A stretch of DNA of 34,253 nt from Micromonospora matsumotoense (GCF_900091525.1 NZ_FMCU01000031.1:22570-56822); one strand, 5' to 3'; positions 16,960-24,527 are shown, counted from the first letter of the stretch. Program-made: numbers and translations. Notes: generated by a model not told the origin, from the letters alone.

Positions 16960-17851
16960 CGGGGCCGGCGGTGCGCCGTCGTCGGGCGGTGACCACGCCA
17001 CCGACGGCGAGCGCCGTCAGCAGCAGCGCCCCGGCGACCGTGCCGAGCGGCAACCCGCCCCCGCCGTCGTCGGAGGCGGCGACCTCGGTCACCGCCGGCT
17101 CGCCAGCCGTACCACCCGATGGGCCGGTGACACCACTGGGCGTCGCCGCCGGCACCGATGTCGAAGGTGTCGCCGTCACACCGGCTGTCGCCGTGCCCAC
17201 CGGGGTGGCGCTCGGGGTGCCGGCGGGAGGGAGGGTGGTGGTCCGACCGGCCCCGCCGGCCGGGGGTACGACCGGATTGCCACCTGCGGCCGGCGGTGGC
17301 GCGGCCGGCCCGCCACCCGCCGCAGGTGGTGTGGGCGGCGGTGGAGGTGTGGGGGCCGGCCGTTTCGGCGTGACCCCCGGCCGGGGGGCGTCGTTGGCGT
17401 TGCGGTGGAGCGAGAAGGACCAACCCTCGAAGCTGCCGGCCGGCGGCTTGCGGTTGAGGACGCCCTTGTCGCTGTACGCCCAACCGCCCCCGTTCGGGGC
17501 ATGCCAGTACGACCAGTAGGCGCTGGCCGGCGGGGTGTCCACGCACTTCTCCGACGCTGCCGACGGCTTGCCCCCGATCCGGCAGATGAACCCCTCACCC
17601 CAGCGCAGCGTGCCGGTGACCTCGAAGCCGGCGTTCTTGAGCGCCGCGAGACCGGTGGCCTGGGCACCAGGGGCGCAGCGCACCACCGTGCCGCCGCCTA
17701 GTTCGTGGAAGTCGACAACGACGGTGACCCCGGAGGCGTCCGGGCAGTAGCCGGCCGACCCGGCAGCCGTTGCCGGGCTGCCCGGCCAGGACACGGTGCT
17801 CACCGCGGCGAGCACGACGATCGTCGCGGCATGAGCGGCCCGGCTGCTCAC
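16952..17851 (-). CDS. DUF4430 (transcobalamin beta-domain-like) membrane-anchored surface protein
   Basis: A 299-residue exported protein. It has a signal peptide (about 1-30, ending PATAA) and a single globular domain of about 100 residues (35-135) of the DUF4430 family, which is related to the C-terminal domain of transcobalamin and intrinsic factor. A long Pro/Thr/Gly linker follows, then a membrane segment (TVAGALLLTALAVGGVV) and RRRR. Four cysteines (YCPD, VRCAPG, FICRIGG, EKCVDTPP) are at the same places as in the second copy at 19672, as is YWSYWHAP...EGWSF, suggesting two disulfides and a conserved aromatic face. The GTG at 17851 overlaps the TGA of the toroid gene (GTGA). I infer that it closes over corrinoid held by that toroid partner at the outer membrane face. 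Confidence 0.85.
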   Translation of the reverse strand: MSSRAAHAATIVVLAAVSTVSWPGSPATAAGSAGYCPDASGVTVVVDFHELGGGTVVRCAPGAQATGLAALKNAGFEVTGTLRWGEGFICRIGGKPSAASEKCVDTPPASAYWSYWHAPNGGGWAYSDKGVLNRKPPAGSFEGWSFSLHRNANDAPRPGVTPKRPAPTPPPPPTPPAAGGGPAAPPPAAGGNPVVPPAGGAGRTTTLPPAGTPSATPVGTATAGVTATPSTSVPAATPSGVTGPSGGTAGEPAVTEVAASDDGGGGLPLGTVAGALLLTALAVGGVVTARRRRTAGPDD

Positions 17852-19296
17852 TCCGCCCGCCGCCGACGTCCGAGCACCAACAGCACCGCACCACCGCCGA
17901 TCAGCAGCAACGCGACCAGCACGTACCCGATGATCGCCGCGCCGGTGGTGGGGAGGTCGGGCAGCGTGGGGGCGGCCGGGGTGGTGCTCGGCGCGGCGGT
18001 GCCGGTCGGTGACCCGGTGGGGGAGGGCGTCGCCGGGGTCGCGGTTGCGCTCGGGCTCGGACCGGCCGGGCCCGTCGCCGTCGGTGTCGGTGTGGCCGTC
18101 GGTGTGGGGGAGGCAGTCGGTGTGGGCGACGCGGTGCCGGTCGGCGTCGGCGTCGGCGTCGGCGGCAGGTCGAGGCCGATGCGGCCCAGCGGCACCTGAG
18201 CGAGCCCGAGCAGGGCCTGTGCGGTGGCCCGGCGCCACTGGTCCCGGTCGGTGTCCGTGATCCCGGCCGTGACGGCGCTGGTGAACGACTCGGCATGGTA
18301 GGCGATCGCGCCTGCGTCGTCGGCGGCCGCACCGCCGTTCGCTGCGGTGAGCTGCAATCCGGTCAAAGCGTGGGCGGCCTGTGCGGCCTGGCTGTCCCGG
18401 CCGGCAGCGGCGAGCGCCTGTCCGGCCAGCCCGGTGCTGTTGGAGTTCGCGCCGGTGGTCGGGCCGGAACCGCCGAACGAGCCGTCGGCGTGCTGCTGAC
18501 CCACCAACCAGTCCGCGCCCCGGCGGGCGGCGTCGGAGGCACCGGTGGCGCCGGTGTCGGCGGCGGCCAGCAACGCCTGCACGGCCATCGCCGTGGAGTC
18601 GACGTCGAGGGTCGCGCCCGGCTGCTCGTCGCAGGACGGTGAGGGACCGTCCGCAGTGTCCGGGTAGAGCCGGAAACCACCGGCAGCGCACTGCTGCCGA
18701 ACGAGGAAGTCGACGGTGTCCTGCGGCAGGTCACCGCTGCGGGCCAGCCCCAGCACGGCGAAGGACTGGTCGAAGGTGTTGCTGGCGTCCGGTCCACTGT
18801 CGGCCGTGGTGCGACTGGTGATCCGTCCCCGCTGGTGCCCTGCGTCCGCCCCGGCGATCAGGGACAGGGTCACCGCCCGCAGGTCGTACCCGCCGAAGTC
18901 GGTGGGGTCGGCGCCGGCGGCGGACGCGACGTAGAGCAGCTTCGCGGTCGCCCCGCCGTCGGTGAAACCCTCGATGCCCCAGTCGTCGTAGCTGTTGTAG
19001 GACCGGACGTGCGCCGCGACCTGCCCGGTCGCCGCCTGGCGTGTCGGTGCCGACCCGCCGGTGGCGGACATCGCGATGATGCCGTCGATGGTCAGGCCCC
19101 AGTCCTGACCGCCGAACGGTCCCGGCAGCGTGCCGTCGGTGAACTCACCGGCCAACCACGAGGTGGCGTCACGCGCGGCGGCGGCATCAGCCGGGGCGGG
19201 TGCGGCCGCCCCGGCCAGGGGCACGGCGGCGGCCGTGACGACGGTTGTCACCACGATTGCGCCGAGACCGGTGGCGAGACGCCGGGACAGAAGCAT
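17848..19296 (-). CDS. Sortase-anchored alpha/alpha-toroid protein, intrinsic-factor alpha-domain-like
   Basis: A 482-residue exported protein. Signal peptide about 1-33 (ending APADA); helical-repeat domain about 35-375 of the prenyltransferase/squalene-cyclase-like toroid type; a Pro/Thr/Ser linker; then LPTTG, a hydrophobic segment and RRRR, a complete sortase signal. DVDSTAMAVQALLAA and GANSNSTGLAGQAL resemble the helical-hairpin motifs of animal intrinsic factor (compare its YSTGLAMQAL, from memory). Terpene-cyclase catalytic motifs are not evident, and export also argues against such an enzyme. It is the first gene of the five-gene ECF operon and overlaps the DUF4430 gene. I infer that it forms one half of a split corrinoid-binding protein fixed to the cell wall. 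ATG at 19296 has an AAAGG upstream. Confidence 0.85.
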   Translation of the reverse strand: MLLSRRLATGLGAIVVTTVVTAAAVPLAGAAAPAPADAAAARDATSWLAGEFTDGTLPGPFGGQDWGLTIDGIIAMSATGGSAPTRQAATGQVAAHVRSYNSYDDWGIEGFTDGGATAKLLYVASAAGADPTDFGGYDLRAVTLSLIAGADAGHQRGRITSRTTADSGPDASNTFDQSFAVLGLARSGDLPQDTVDFLVRQQCAAGGFRLYPDTADGPSPSCDEQPGATLDVDSTAMAVQALLAAADTGATGASDAARRGADWLVGQQHADGSFGGSGPTTGANSNSTGLAGQALAAAGRDSQAAQAAHALTGLQLTAANGGAAADDAGAIAYHAESFTSAVTAGITDTDRDQWRRATAQALLGLAQVPLGRIGLDLPPTPTPTPTGTASPTPTASPTPTATPTPTATGPAGPSPSATATPATPSPTGSPTGTAAPSTTPAAPTLPDLPTTGAAIIGYVLVALLLIGGGAVLLVLGRRRRAE

Positions 19297-19352
19297 GGGA
19301 GTGCCTTTCGCAGAGCGGTCGGTGAGAACTCCGGAACACGTCCCCGGACACG

Positions 19353-19387
19353 TCACCCCGCTCCGCGTGCTGCGGTGAGCGGGGTGA
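19353..19387 (-). promoter_or_regulatory. Hairpin in the riboswitch expression platform
   Basis: Two 11-base arms (TCACCCCGCTC and GAGCGGGGTGA) pair perfectly around a 13-base loop, between the cobalamin aptamer and the toroid gene start. There is no T tract on the minus strand after it. It could be a terminator or part of the switching structure that the aptamer controls. Confidence 0.6.
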
Positions 19388-19404
19388 ACGGACCGTCGAT
19401 GGCA

Positions 19405-19550
19405 GACCGGACCTCACCCTGTAGACCTCGACAGTGGAAGCCGCTCGTCCGGGCGGGGCATTCCGGCTCGCGAGAGGACTCTCGCTCACGGCTGCGGGTC
19501 AGCGCCGGCTTCTACCGGCTTTCCCCCACACGGGACGTATGCAGTTGTTC
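19405..19550 (-). promoter_or_regulatory. Cobalamin riboswitch of the toroid/DUF4430/ECF operon
   Basis: Read on the minus strand, the leader contains the cobalamin aptamer core in order: GGGGGAAAGCCGGTAGAAGC, then CCGGCGCTGACCCGCAGCC with GTGAGCGAGAG, then GAGCCGGAATGCC, and a B12-box-like TCCACTG at 19438-19432. The boundaries are approximate. It lies 110-250 bases before the start of the first gene of the operon and should reduce expression when cobalamin is abundant. Confidence 0.88.
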
Positions 19551-19579
19551 ACCCGGCGCACCGGATGCCGAACACCGTA

Positions 19580-19609
19580 CCGCCCTGGCGTCGCAGGACG
19601 CCAGGGCGG
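19580..19609 (-). terminator. Terminator of the secreted toroid/DUF4430 unit
   Basis: A perfect 13-bp stem (CCGCCCTGGCGTC with its complement) and a GCAG loop lie 62 bp past the end of the second DUF4430 gene and just before the next riboswitch. This separates the two B12 units into independent transcripts. No clear T tract follows, as is common in actinomycetes. Confidence 0.75.
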
Positions 19610-19671
19610 CGGCCGGCAGCTGACACGCCGGTCACACCAGCACGCCGGTCACACCAGGGATGCGGTCAGGG

Positions 19672-20157
19672 TCAGGGCACGGCGATGCTCGGCGCTGCGC
19701 CCGCCCCGAACGACCATCCCTCGACGCTGCCCGGAGCCGGGTTGTAGCTGCCCGCGCCCGAGGAACTGTAGGACCACGACCCGCCCGCCGGGGCATGCCA
19801 GTACGACCAGTAGGCGGTGGCCGGCGGCGTGTTGACACACGGCTCGGTCGCGGAGGTGGGCTTGCCGTTGATCCGGCAGACGAACGCCAGACCCCAGCGC
19901 GAGGTGCCGGTCACCGTGAAACCGGCCCCCTGCAGGGCGGCCACCCCGGTGGCCGGGTCGCCCAGGGCGCACGCGACCTGCACACCCCCGCCGAGCGCGC
20001 CGAAGTCAACCACGACGGTGACCCCTGAGGTGCCGGTGCAGGCGGCGGCGTGCGCCGCCTGCGGCGCGGGCTCGACGGCGGTCAGGGCGACAGCGGCCAC
20101 GGCGGCGGCCACCAGGCCGGCGAGCCGTACGCGGACGATGGATCGGAGACGGAACAC
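19672..20157 (-). CDS. Secreted DUF4430 (transcobalamin beta-domain-like) protein
   Basis: A 161-residue protein made of a signal peptide (cleavage near QAAHA) and one DUF4430-type domain, without a linker or membrane anchor. It matches the copy at 16952 through SGVTVVVDF.ALGGG, four equally placed cysteines, CVNTPPATAYWSYWHAP and a closing EGWSF. I chose GTG at 20157 because GGGAGG lies four bases upstream. An in-frame ATG at 20193 would overlap the preceding gene's stop as ATGA but lacks a ribosome site of its own. It follows the secreted toroid gene and should be co-expressed with it. I infer that the two form a soluble corrinoid-binding pair. Confidence 0.85.
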   Translation of the reverse strand: MFRLRSIVRVRLAGLVAAAVAAVALTAVEPAPQAAHAAACTGTSGVTVVVDFGALGGGVQVACALGDPATGVAALQGAGFTVTGTSRWGLAFVCRINGKPTSATEPCVNTPPATAYWSYWHAPAGGSWSYSSSGAGSYNPAPGSVEGWSFGAGAAPSIAVP

Positions 20158-20189
20158 AGGTCCTCCCGGGTTCAGGTCGGCACGACAGG

Positions 20190-21233
20190 TCATGGACAGG
20201 TGAGGACCGGCGCGCCGGAACCGGCGGCCGCAGCGGAGAGCGTGGCGTAGCCGTCGCCGGTCAGGCCCAGGACGGCCTGGCCGGTGGCGCGGGTGGCGGT
20301 GGCCGGGTCGAAGACGCCGCCGTCGAAGTCGACCGCGCCCCGGTCGGCCGGCGCACCGGCGCACCCCACCTGCAGGCCGACCAGGTACACCCGTGCCCGC
20401 GCCCAGGCCAACGGCCGGTGGCCGGTGCGGAGCGCCTGCGCGGCGAGCCCGGTGCTGTTGGCGTTCGGGACGCCCGCCGAGTCGGCGAAGCTGCCGTTGG
20501 CACCCTGCACCGACACCAGCCAGCGCAGCCCGGCGGCAGCGGCGACCGGACGCCCCGCCGCCTGGAGGGCCTGCACCGCCAGTGCGGTCGCGTCCACATC
20601 GGAGGTGCACACCGGCTGCGCGGGCAGGAGCGGGTATCCGCCGTCCGGGCAGCGGGTCCCGGCCAGCCAGGTGGCGGCGGTCGCGGGCGCACCCTGCGCC
20701 GTGCGGTCCAGCGCGAGGATCGCGAAGGACTGGCTGAACGCGTTGCTGTAGTTCCCGTACGCCGACCGGTCGGTGAACCGTCCGCTGGGCGATTCCAACC
20801 CCCGCAGCCGGGCGATCAGGTCGACCCCGCCGACGTCGGTCGGGTCGCCCCCGCGTACCTGCACGGCGAGGGCGAGCTTGGCGGTCGCGCCCGCGTACGC
20901 CTCGGTGCCGCCGTCACCGACGTAACCGTCGCGGACGTCCGGCCGGGTGACCCAGGTCAACGCCCGCGTCCCGAAGTCGTCGGCGACACCGGCGGCGGCG
21001 AAGGCGAACACCGCGTCGAGGGTCAACCCCTGGTCGGGGTAGGCAACGCCGTCGAAGACCACCTCGAATCGTTCGCCGTCGACGAGTTGGCGCGCGAGCC
21101 AACCGGCGGCGGCCCCGGCCCGGTCGACTCCGGGGTGCGCGGGCGCGGCGGTCGCAGGTGCGGCGAGGGTGAGGGCGGCGAGTACGCCGCAGAACAGGGC
21201 GAGCAGGCGGTGCCGGCTCAGGCGGGCGACCAT
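20190..21233 (-). CDS. Secreted alpha/alpha-toroid protein, intrinsic-factor alpha-domain-like
   Basis: A 347-residue exported protein with a signal peptide (MVARLSRHRLLALFCGVLAA, cleavage near ATAAP) followed by a helical-repeat toroid domain up to the C-terminus. It has no Pro/Thr linker, LPxTG or membrane segment, unlike its paralogue at 17848. Shared motifs include SQSFAILALDRT, DVDATALAVQALQAAG and NANSTGLAAQALRTG. ATG at 21233 follows GGAAAGG about ten bases upstream. A cobalamin riboswitch precedes it and a DUF4430 gene follows. I infer it is the corrinoid-gripping half of a released carrier; an enzyme of the toroid fold is less likely given export and context. Confidence 0.85.
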   Translation of the reverse strand: MVARLSRHRLLALFCGVLAALTLAAPATAAPAHPGVDRAGAAAGWLARQLVDGERFEVVFDGVAYPDQGLTLDAVFAFAAAGVADDFGTRALTWVTRPDVRDGYVGDGGTEAYAGATAKLALAVQVRGGDPTDVGGVDLIARLRGLESPSGRFTDRSAYGNYSNAFSQSFAILALDRTAQGAPATAATWLAGTRCPDGGYPLLPAQPVCTSDVDATALAVQALQAAGRPVAAAAGLRWLVSVQGANGSFADSAGVPNANSTGLAAQALRTGHRPLAWARARVYLVGLQVGCAGAPADRGAVDFDGGVFDPATATRATGQAVLGLTGDGYATLSAAAAGSGAPVLTCP

Positions 21234-21317
21234 CGGAAGCGCCTTTCCGGCCCGGCGGTCGTCAGAACCCGGGCGACCACCACCGGCAGGCAGCATCGAC
21301 CGGCCTCCGACCCGTGG

Positions 21318-21462
21318 GCCACGACGGGTGGGGAACGGAAATCACGCTCGCGGGCGGGTATTCGGGCTCGCCGTCGAGGTGTCTGCCACCTTGACGACCT
21401 ACCGTTGCGGGCCAGCGCCGGACTTCGACCGGACTTCCCCCGCGCACAGGCGTTGATGGAGT
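21318..21462 (-). promoter_or_regulatory. Cobalamin riboswitch of the secreted toroid/DUF4430 unit
   Basis: On the minus strand the leader shows GGGGGAAGTCCGGTCGAAGT, CCGGCGCTGGCCCGCAACGG and GGCGAGCCCGAATACCCGCC, which are the cobalamin-aptamer core segments in the right order. The B12-box segment is less standard (GTGATTTCCGTTCC). A short stem, ACCCGT/ACGGGT at 21310-21329, begins the expression platform. Boundaries are approximate. Confidence 0.82.
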
Positions 21463-21471
21463 TGTCGCGAC

Positions 21472-21500
21472 AGTCTGATCCCCGCGACGGTGAATGTCAA
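21472..21500 (-). promoter_or_regulatory. Promoter of the secreted toroid/DUF4430 unit
   Basis: A consensus -35 TTGACA (21500-21495) is followed after 17 bases by CAGACT (21477-21472). Transcription would begin near 21465, just before the riboswitch aptamer. Confidence 0.6.
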
Positions 21501-21588
21501 TGCGCTACCGCCCGGATACGAATCGTGACAATCGGGGCCGTCGTCCCTGCGGAGTGCACCCACCACAGCCCTCGCCATCGACGAGATC

Positions 21589-21765
21589 ATGGCCAGCGCC
21601 GGGACGGTGCCGGTTCGTGCCCTCCACCGCATCGACCAGGTGAACGCCCTGAACAAACTGCTCAGCGACATCCGGCAGACCCTCGACGCCACGCAGAACT
21701 GCTGCGAGGCCCGCCGTAACGCCGACAGACGGATCAGAAACCTGACAGAAACCGAACGGATCTAG
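21589..21765 (+). CDS. Small unknown protein or remnant
   Basis: A 58-residue open frame, MASAGTVPVRALHRID... to ...RNLTETERI. Its first two thirds have strong GC at third codon positions, which is expected of real genes here. It is likely helical and polar, with a CC pair. No ribosome site is obvious, and coding-like sequence continues upstream of the ATG for about 20 codons until a TGA, so it may be the end of a decayed gene. No function can be assigned. Confidence 0.35.
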   Translation: MASAGTVPVRALHRIDQVNALNKLLSDIRQTLDATQNCCEARRNADRRIRNLTETERI

Positions 21766-21915
21766 CAACCGTCGACCGCTTCGGAACCGACACCGCGCCA
21801 CGCGCGAAGGGCTCCGCCGGACCTCCCCGGGGACCGGCACCAGCGCGGGTGGGACGGTGATCTCGCGAGCCGCCCGATCTTGCCGGCGGACCGGAGAGGC
21901 CGGTCTACTCGACGA

Positions 21916-21955
21916 GCTGTTCCGGGCGGACCTGCGGGGATCCGCCCGGAACAGC
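21916..21955 (-). terminator. metE terminator
   Basis: A perfect 15-bp inverted repeat (GCTGTTCCGGGCGGA and complement) with a ten-base loop begins four bases past the metE stop codon. No T tract follows, but the stem is very strong. Confidence 0.85.
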
Positions 21956-21959
21956 CCGA

Positions 21960-24197
21960 TCAGTTCCCGCGGACCTCGGCGGCGGCGGCGACGAGGTGTC
22001 GGAGGGACGCCTCGACCTCGGGATAGGTGCGGGTCTTCAGGCCACAGTCCGGGTTGACCCACAACCGTCGGGCGGGCACGGCCGCGAGGGCTCGGCGGAG
22101 CGCGTCGACCACCTCGTGGTGGGGTGGGATGCGGGGCGAGTGGATGTCCCACACCCCCGGGCCGACGCCCCGGCGGTAACCGATCGCGGCCAGGTCGTCG
22201 AGAACCTCCATCTTCGACCGGGACGCCTCGATGCTGGTGACGTCGGCGTCGAGGGCGTCGATCGCGGTGATCACCTCGCCGAACTCGCTGTAGCACAGGT
22301 GGGTGTGGATCTGGGTGTCGTCGGCGACGCCGCTGGTGGCCAGACGGAACGCGCCGACCGCCCAGTCCAGGTACGCCTTCTGGTCGACCCGGCGCAGCGG
22401 CAGGGTCTCCCGGAGGGCGGGCTCGTCGACCTGGATGATTCGGATTCCGGCCGTCTCCAGGTCGCGGCACTCGTCGCGCAGCGCGAGCGCGACCTGGTCG
22501 GCGGTGTCGGCCAGGGGCTGGTCGGTGCGGACGAACGACCAGGCGAGGATGGTGACCGGGCCGGTGAGCATGCCCTTGACCGGACGGTCGGTCAGCGACT
22601 GGGCGTAGGTGGACCACGCGACGGTCATCGATGCCCGGCGGCTCACGTCGCCGTGGATGATCGGTGGGCGGACGCAGCGGGAGCCGTAGGACTGCACCCA
22701 GCCGTTGTCGGTGGCGGCGAAGCCGTCGAGTTGTTCCCCGAAGTACTGGACCATGTCGTTGCGTTCCGGCTCGCCGTGCACCAGCACGTCCAGGCCCAGC
22801 CGTTCCTGCAACCGGATGACCTGCTCCACCTCGGCGCGCATCCGGGCCGTGTAGCCGGCGTCGTCGAGGGTGCCGGCGCGGTGCGCGGCGCGGGCCCGGC
22901 GCAGCTCGGTGGTCTGCGGGAACGATCCGATCGTGGTGGTCGGCAGGTCCGGTAGCGCCAGCCGTTCCTGCTGGCGGGCGGCCCGGGACGGATAGTCGGC
23001 GCGTTGCCGGTCGGTGGGGCGCAGCGCGGCCAACCGGCCGCGGACGTCATCGTGACGCCAGGCCGCCGGGATGGGCGGCGGCGGGGCGGGCAGGGTGGTG
23101 GTGCCGTCGCGTAGCGCACGCCCGAGCAGGACGACCTCGTCGACCTTCTGCCGGGCGAACGCGAGCCGCGCGGACAACTCCGGGTCGAGGGAGGTCTCGG
23201 CGGACAGGTCGACCGGAACGTGCAGCAGCGAACAGGAGGTGGACACCGCGACCTGGTCGGCCAGTCCGACGACCGTGGCACCGGCGGTGACGGCTGCCCG
23301 TAGATCTGTGCGCCAGATGTTGCGCCCGTCGACCAGGCCGGCGACGACGGTCTTGCCGCGCAGGGGACCGGCGGCGGCGAGCCTGCGCAGGTTGCTGCGA
23401 CCGGCGACCAGGTCCAAACCGATCGCCTCGACCGGAGTGTCCAAAAGCGCCGGCAGCGCGTCGTCGAGATCACCGAAGTAGGTGGCGACGAAGATCTGGG
23501 GGCGGTGTGGCAGTTCACCGAGGCGTCGGTAGGCGTGCCGCAGACCGTCGATCTCAGCCGGGCTGCGGTCGGCGACGTAGGCGGGCTCGTCCAGTTGGAC
23601 CCAGGCCACGCCCGCGTCGGCCAGGGCGGTGAGGATCCGGGCGTACGTGTCGACCAGGTCGTCGAGTCGGGCGAACGGATTGTCGCCCTTGGCCAGCAGC
23701 AGGAAGGTGGCCGGCCCGACCAGCACCGGTCGGGTGGTGATGCCCAGGTCACGTGCCTGCGCGTACTCGCCCAGGGCCTTTTCCGGATGCGCCGCGAACA
23801 CGGTGTCGGGGTCGATCTCCGGCACCAGGTAGTGGTAGTTGGTGTCGAACCACTTGGTGAGTTCCAGCGCGGGTGCGGCATCGACGCCACGGGCCATGGC
23901 GAAGTAGGTGTCGAGTTGCCCGAGGCCGAGCCGGGCGAAGCGGTGGGGGACCGCACCGACTGCGACGGCGGTGTCGAGCATGTGATCGTAGTAGGAGAAC
24001 GTGTTGGACGGGATGGCGTCGAGGCGGGCGTCGCGCAGCGTCCGCCACACGTCGGCGCGTAGCCCGGTGGCGATGTCCTCCAGGCCGGTGGCATCCAGCG
24101 TGCCGGCCCAGTACGCCTCGACGGCCCTCTTCCACTCGCGGTGGGCGCCGATCCGGGGGTAGCCGAGCACGGTGCTCTGCCCGAATGAGGTGGTCAC
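21960..24197 (-). CDS. metE: Cobalamin-independent methionine synthase MetE
   Basis: A 745-residue enzyme that moves the methyl group of 5-methyl-tetrahydropteroyl-polyglutamate to homocysteine without cobalamin. The N-terminal half starts TTSFGQSTVLGYPRIGAHREWKRAVE, and the C-terminal barrel begins near TTIGSFPQT. Zinc-ligand motifs are visible: IHTHLCYSEFGE (His and Cys) and WVNPDCGLKTR (Cys), with QVDEPALRE in between. Length is normal. I chose GTG at 24197, which has AAGGA about seven bases upstream; the longer frame back to 24311 would run toward the riboswitch. The riboswitch in the leader should switch it off when B12 is present, so a B12-dependent MetH is probably encoded elsewhere. 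Confidence 0.97.
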   Translation of the reverse strand: MTTSFGQSTVLGYPRIGAHREWKRAVEAYWAGTLDATGLEDIATGLRADVWRTLRDARLDAIPSNTFSYYDHMLDTAVAVGAVPHRFARLGLGQLDTYFAMARGVDAAPALELTKWFDTNYHYLVPEIDPDTVFAAHPEKALGEYAQARDLGITTRPVLVGPATFLLLAKGDNPFARLDDLVDTYARILTALADAGVAWVQLDEPAYVADRSPAEIDGLRHAYRRLGELPHRPQIFVATYFGDLDDALPALLDTPVEAIGLDLVAGRSNLRRLAAAGPLRGKTVVAGLVDGRNIWRTDLRAAVTAGATVVGLADQVAVSTSCSLLHVPVDLSAETSLDPELSARLAFARQKVDEVVLLGRALRDGTTTLPAPPPPIPAAWRHDDVRGRLAALRPTDRQRADYPSRAARQQERLALPDLPTTTIGSFPQTTELRRARAAHRAGTLDDAGYTARMRAEVEQVIRLQERLGLDVLVHGEPERNDMVQYFGEQLDGFAATDNGWVQSYGSRCVRPPIIHGDVSRRASMTVAWSTYAQSLTDRPVKGMLTGPVTILAWSFVRTDQPLADTADQVALALRDECRDLETAGIRIIQVDEPALRETLPLRRVDQKAYLDWAVGAFRLATSGVADDTQIHTHLCYSEFGEVITAIDALDADVTSIEASRSKMEVLDDLAAIGYRRGVGPGVWDIHSPRIPPHHEVVDALRRALAAVPARRLWVNPDCGLKTRTYPEVEASLRHLVAAAAEVRGN

Positions 24198-24325
24198 AGG
24201 TGGTCCTTCCCTCGCGGTGACCGGCGACCACCCGAGAGAGGAAGACGGATACGCCACGGCGTAGCCGACATTCCGCCCTGGCCCTCCCGAGAGGCCGCCG
24301 ACGGCGCGCACCGGTGGTACGCGCA

Positions 24326-24513
24326 GTGCTGGCAGGTCTTCGGACTCGTGGGCGTGACACCTGGTCGCCTACTGGCCGTCGCTTCCCAGACCTTGCGGTC
24401 CAGTGCTCTGTTGACGGCGGTCGTTCCCACTCACCGCTGCGGGGCAGTCCCGGTCTTGCACCGGGTTCCCTCTTACGACGCCTCGCCCGAGGACGGGAGA
24501 GGCGAACCAGCAC
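24326..24513 (-). promoter_or_regulatory. Cobalamin riboswitch of metE
   Basis: A textbook cobalamin aptamer on the minus strand: GAGGGAACCCGGTGCAAGAC, CCGGGACTGCCCCGCAGCGG, GAGTCCGAAGACCTGCC and a final CAGCACTG box. The ends GTGCTGG and CCAGCAC (24513-24507 with 24332-24326) form the closing P1 stem. It starts 316 bases upstream of the metE start codon; the 3' end of the aptamer is about 130 bases before it. Confidence 0.95.
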
Positions 24514-24521
24514 CGTCCGCG

Positions 24522-24527
24522 ATCGTA
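24522..24527 (-). promoter_or_regulatory. Possible -10 element of metE
   Basis: TACGAT on the minus strand lies about nine bases before the first paired base of the riboswitch, which is where a -10 box would be expected. No good -35 hexamer is seen at the right distance. Confidence 0.35.

Noticed and set aside
18050..18175. A functional tandem DNA repeat
   Set aside because: The repeated GTCGGTGTGG-like units encode the Pro/Thr linker of the anchored toroid protein; the periodicity is explained by low-complexity coding.
17848..21233. The toroid proteins as terpene cyclases or prenyltransferases
   Set aside because: Both have signal peptides, one is sortase-anchored, cyclase catalytic motifs are not evident, and the riboswitch and ECF context points to corrinoid binding.
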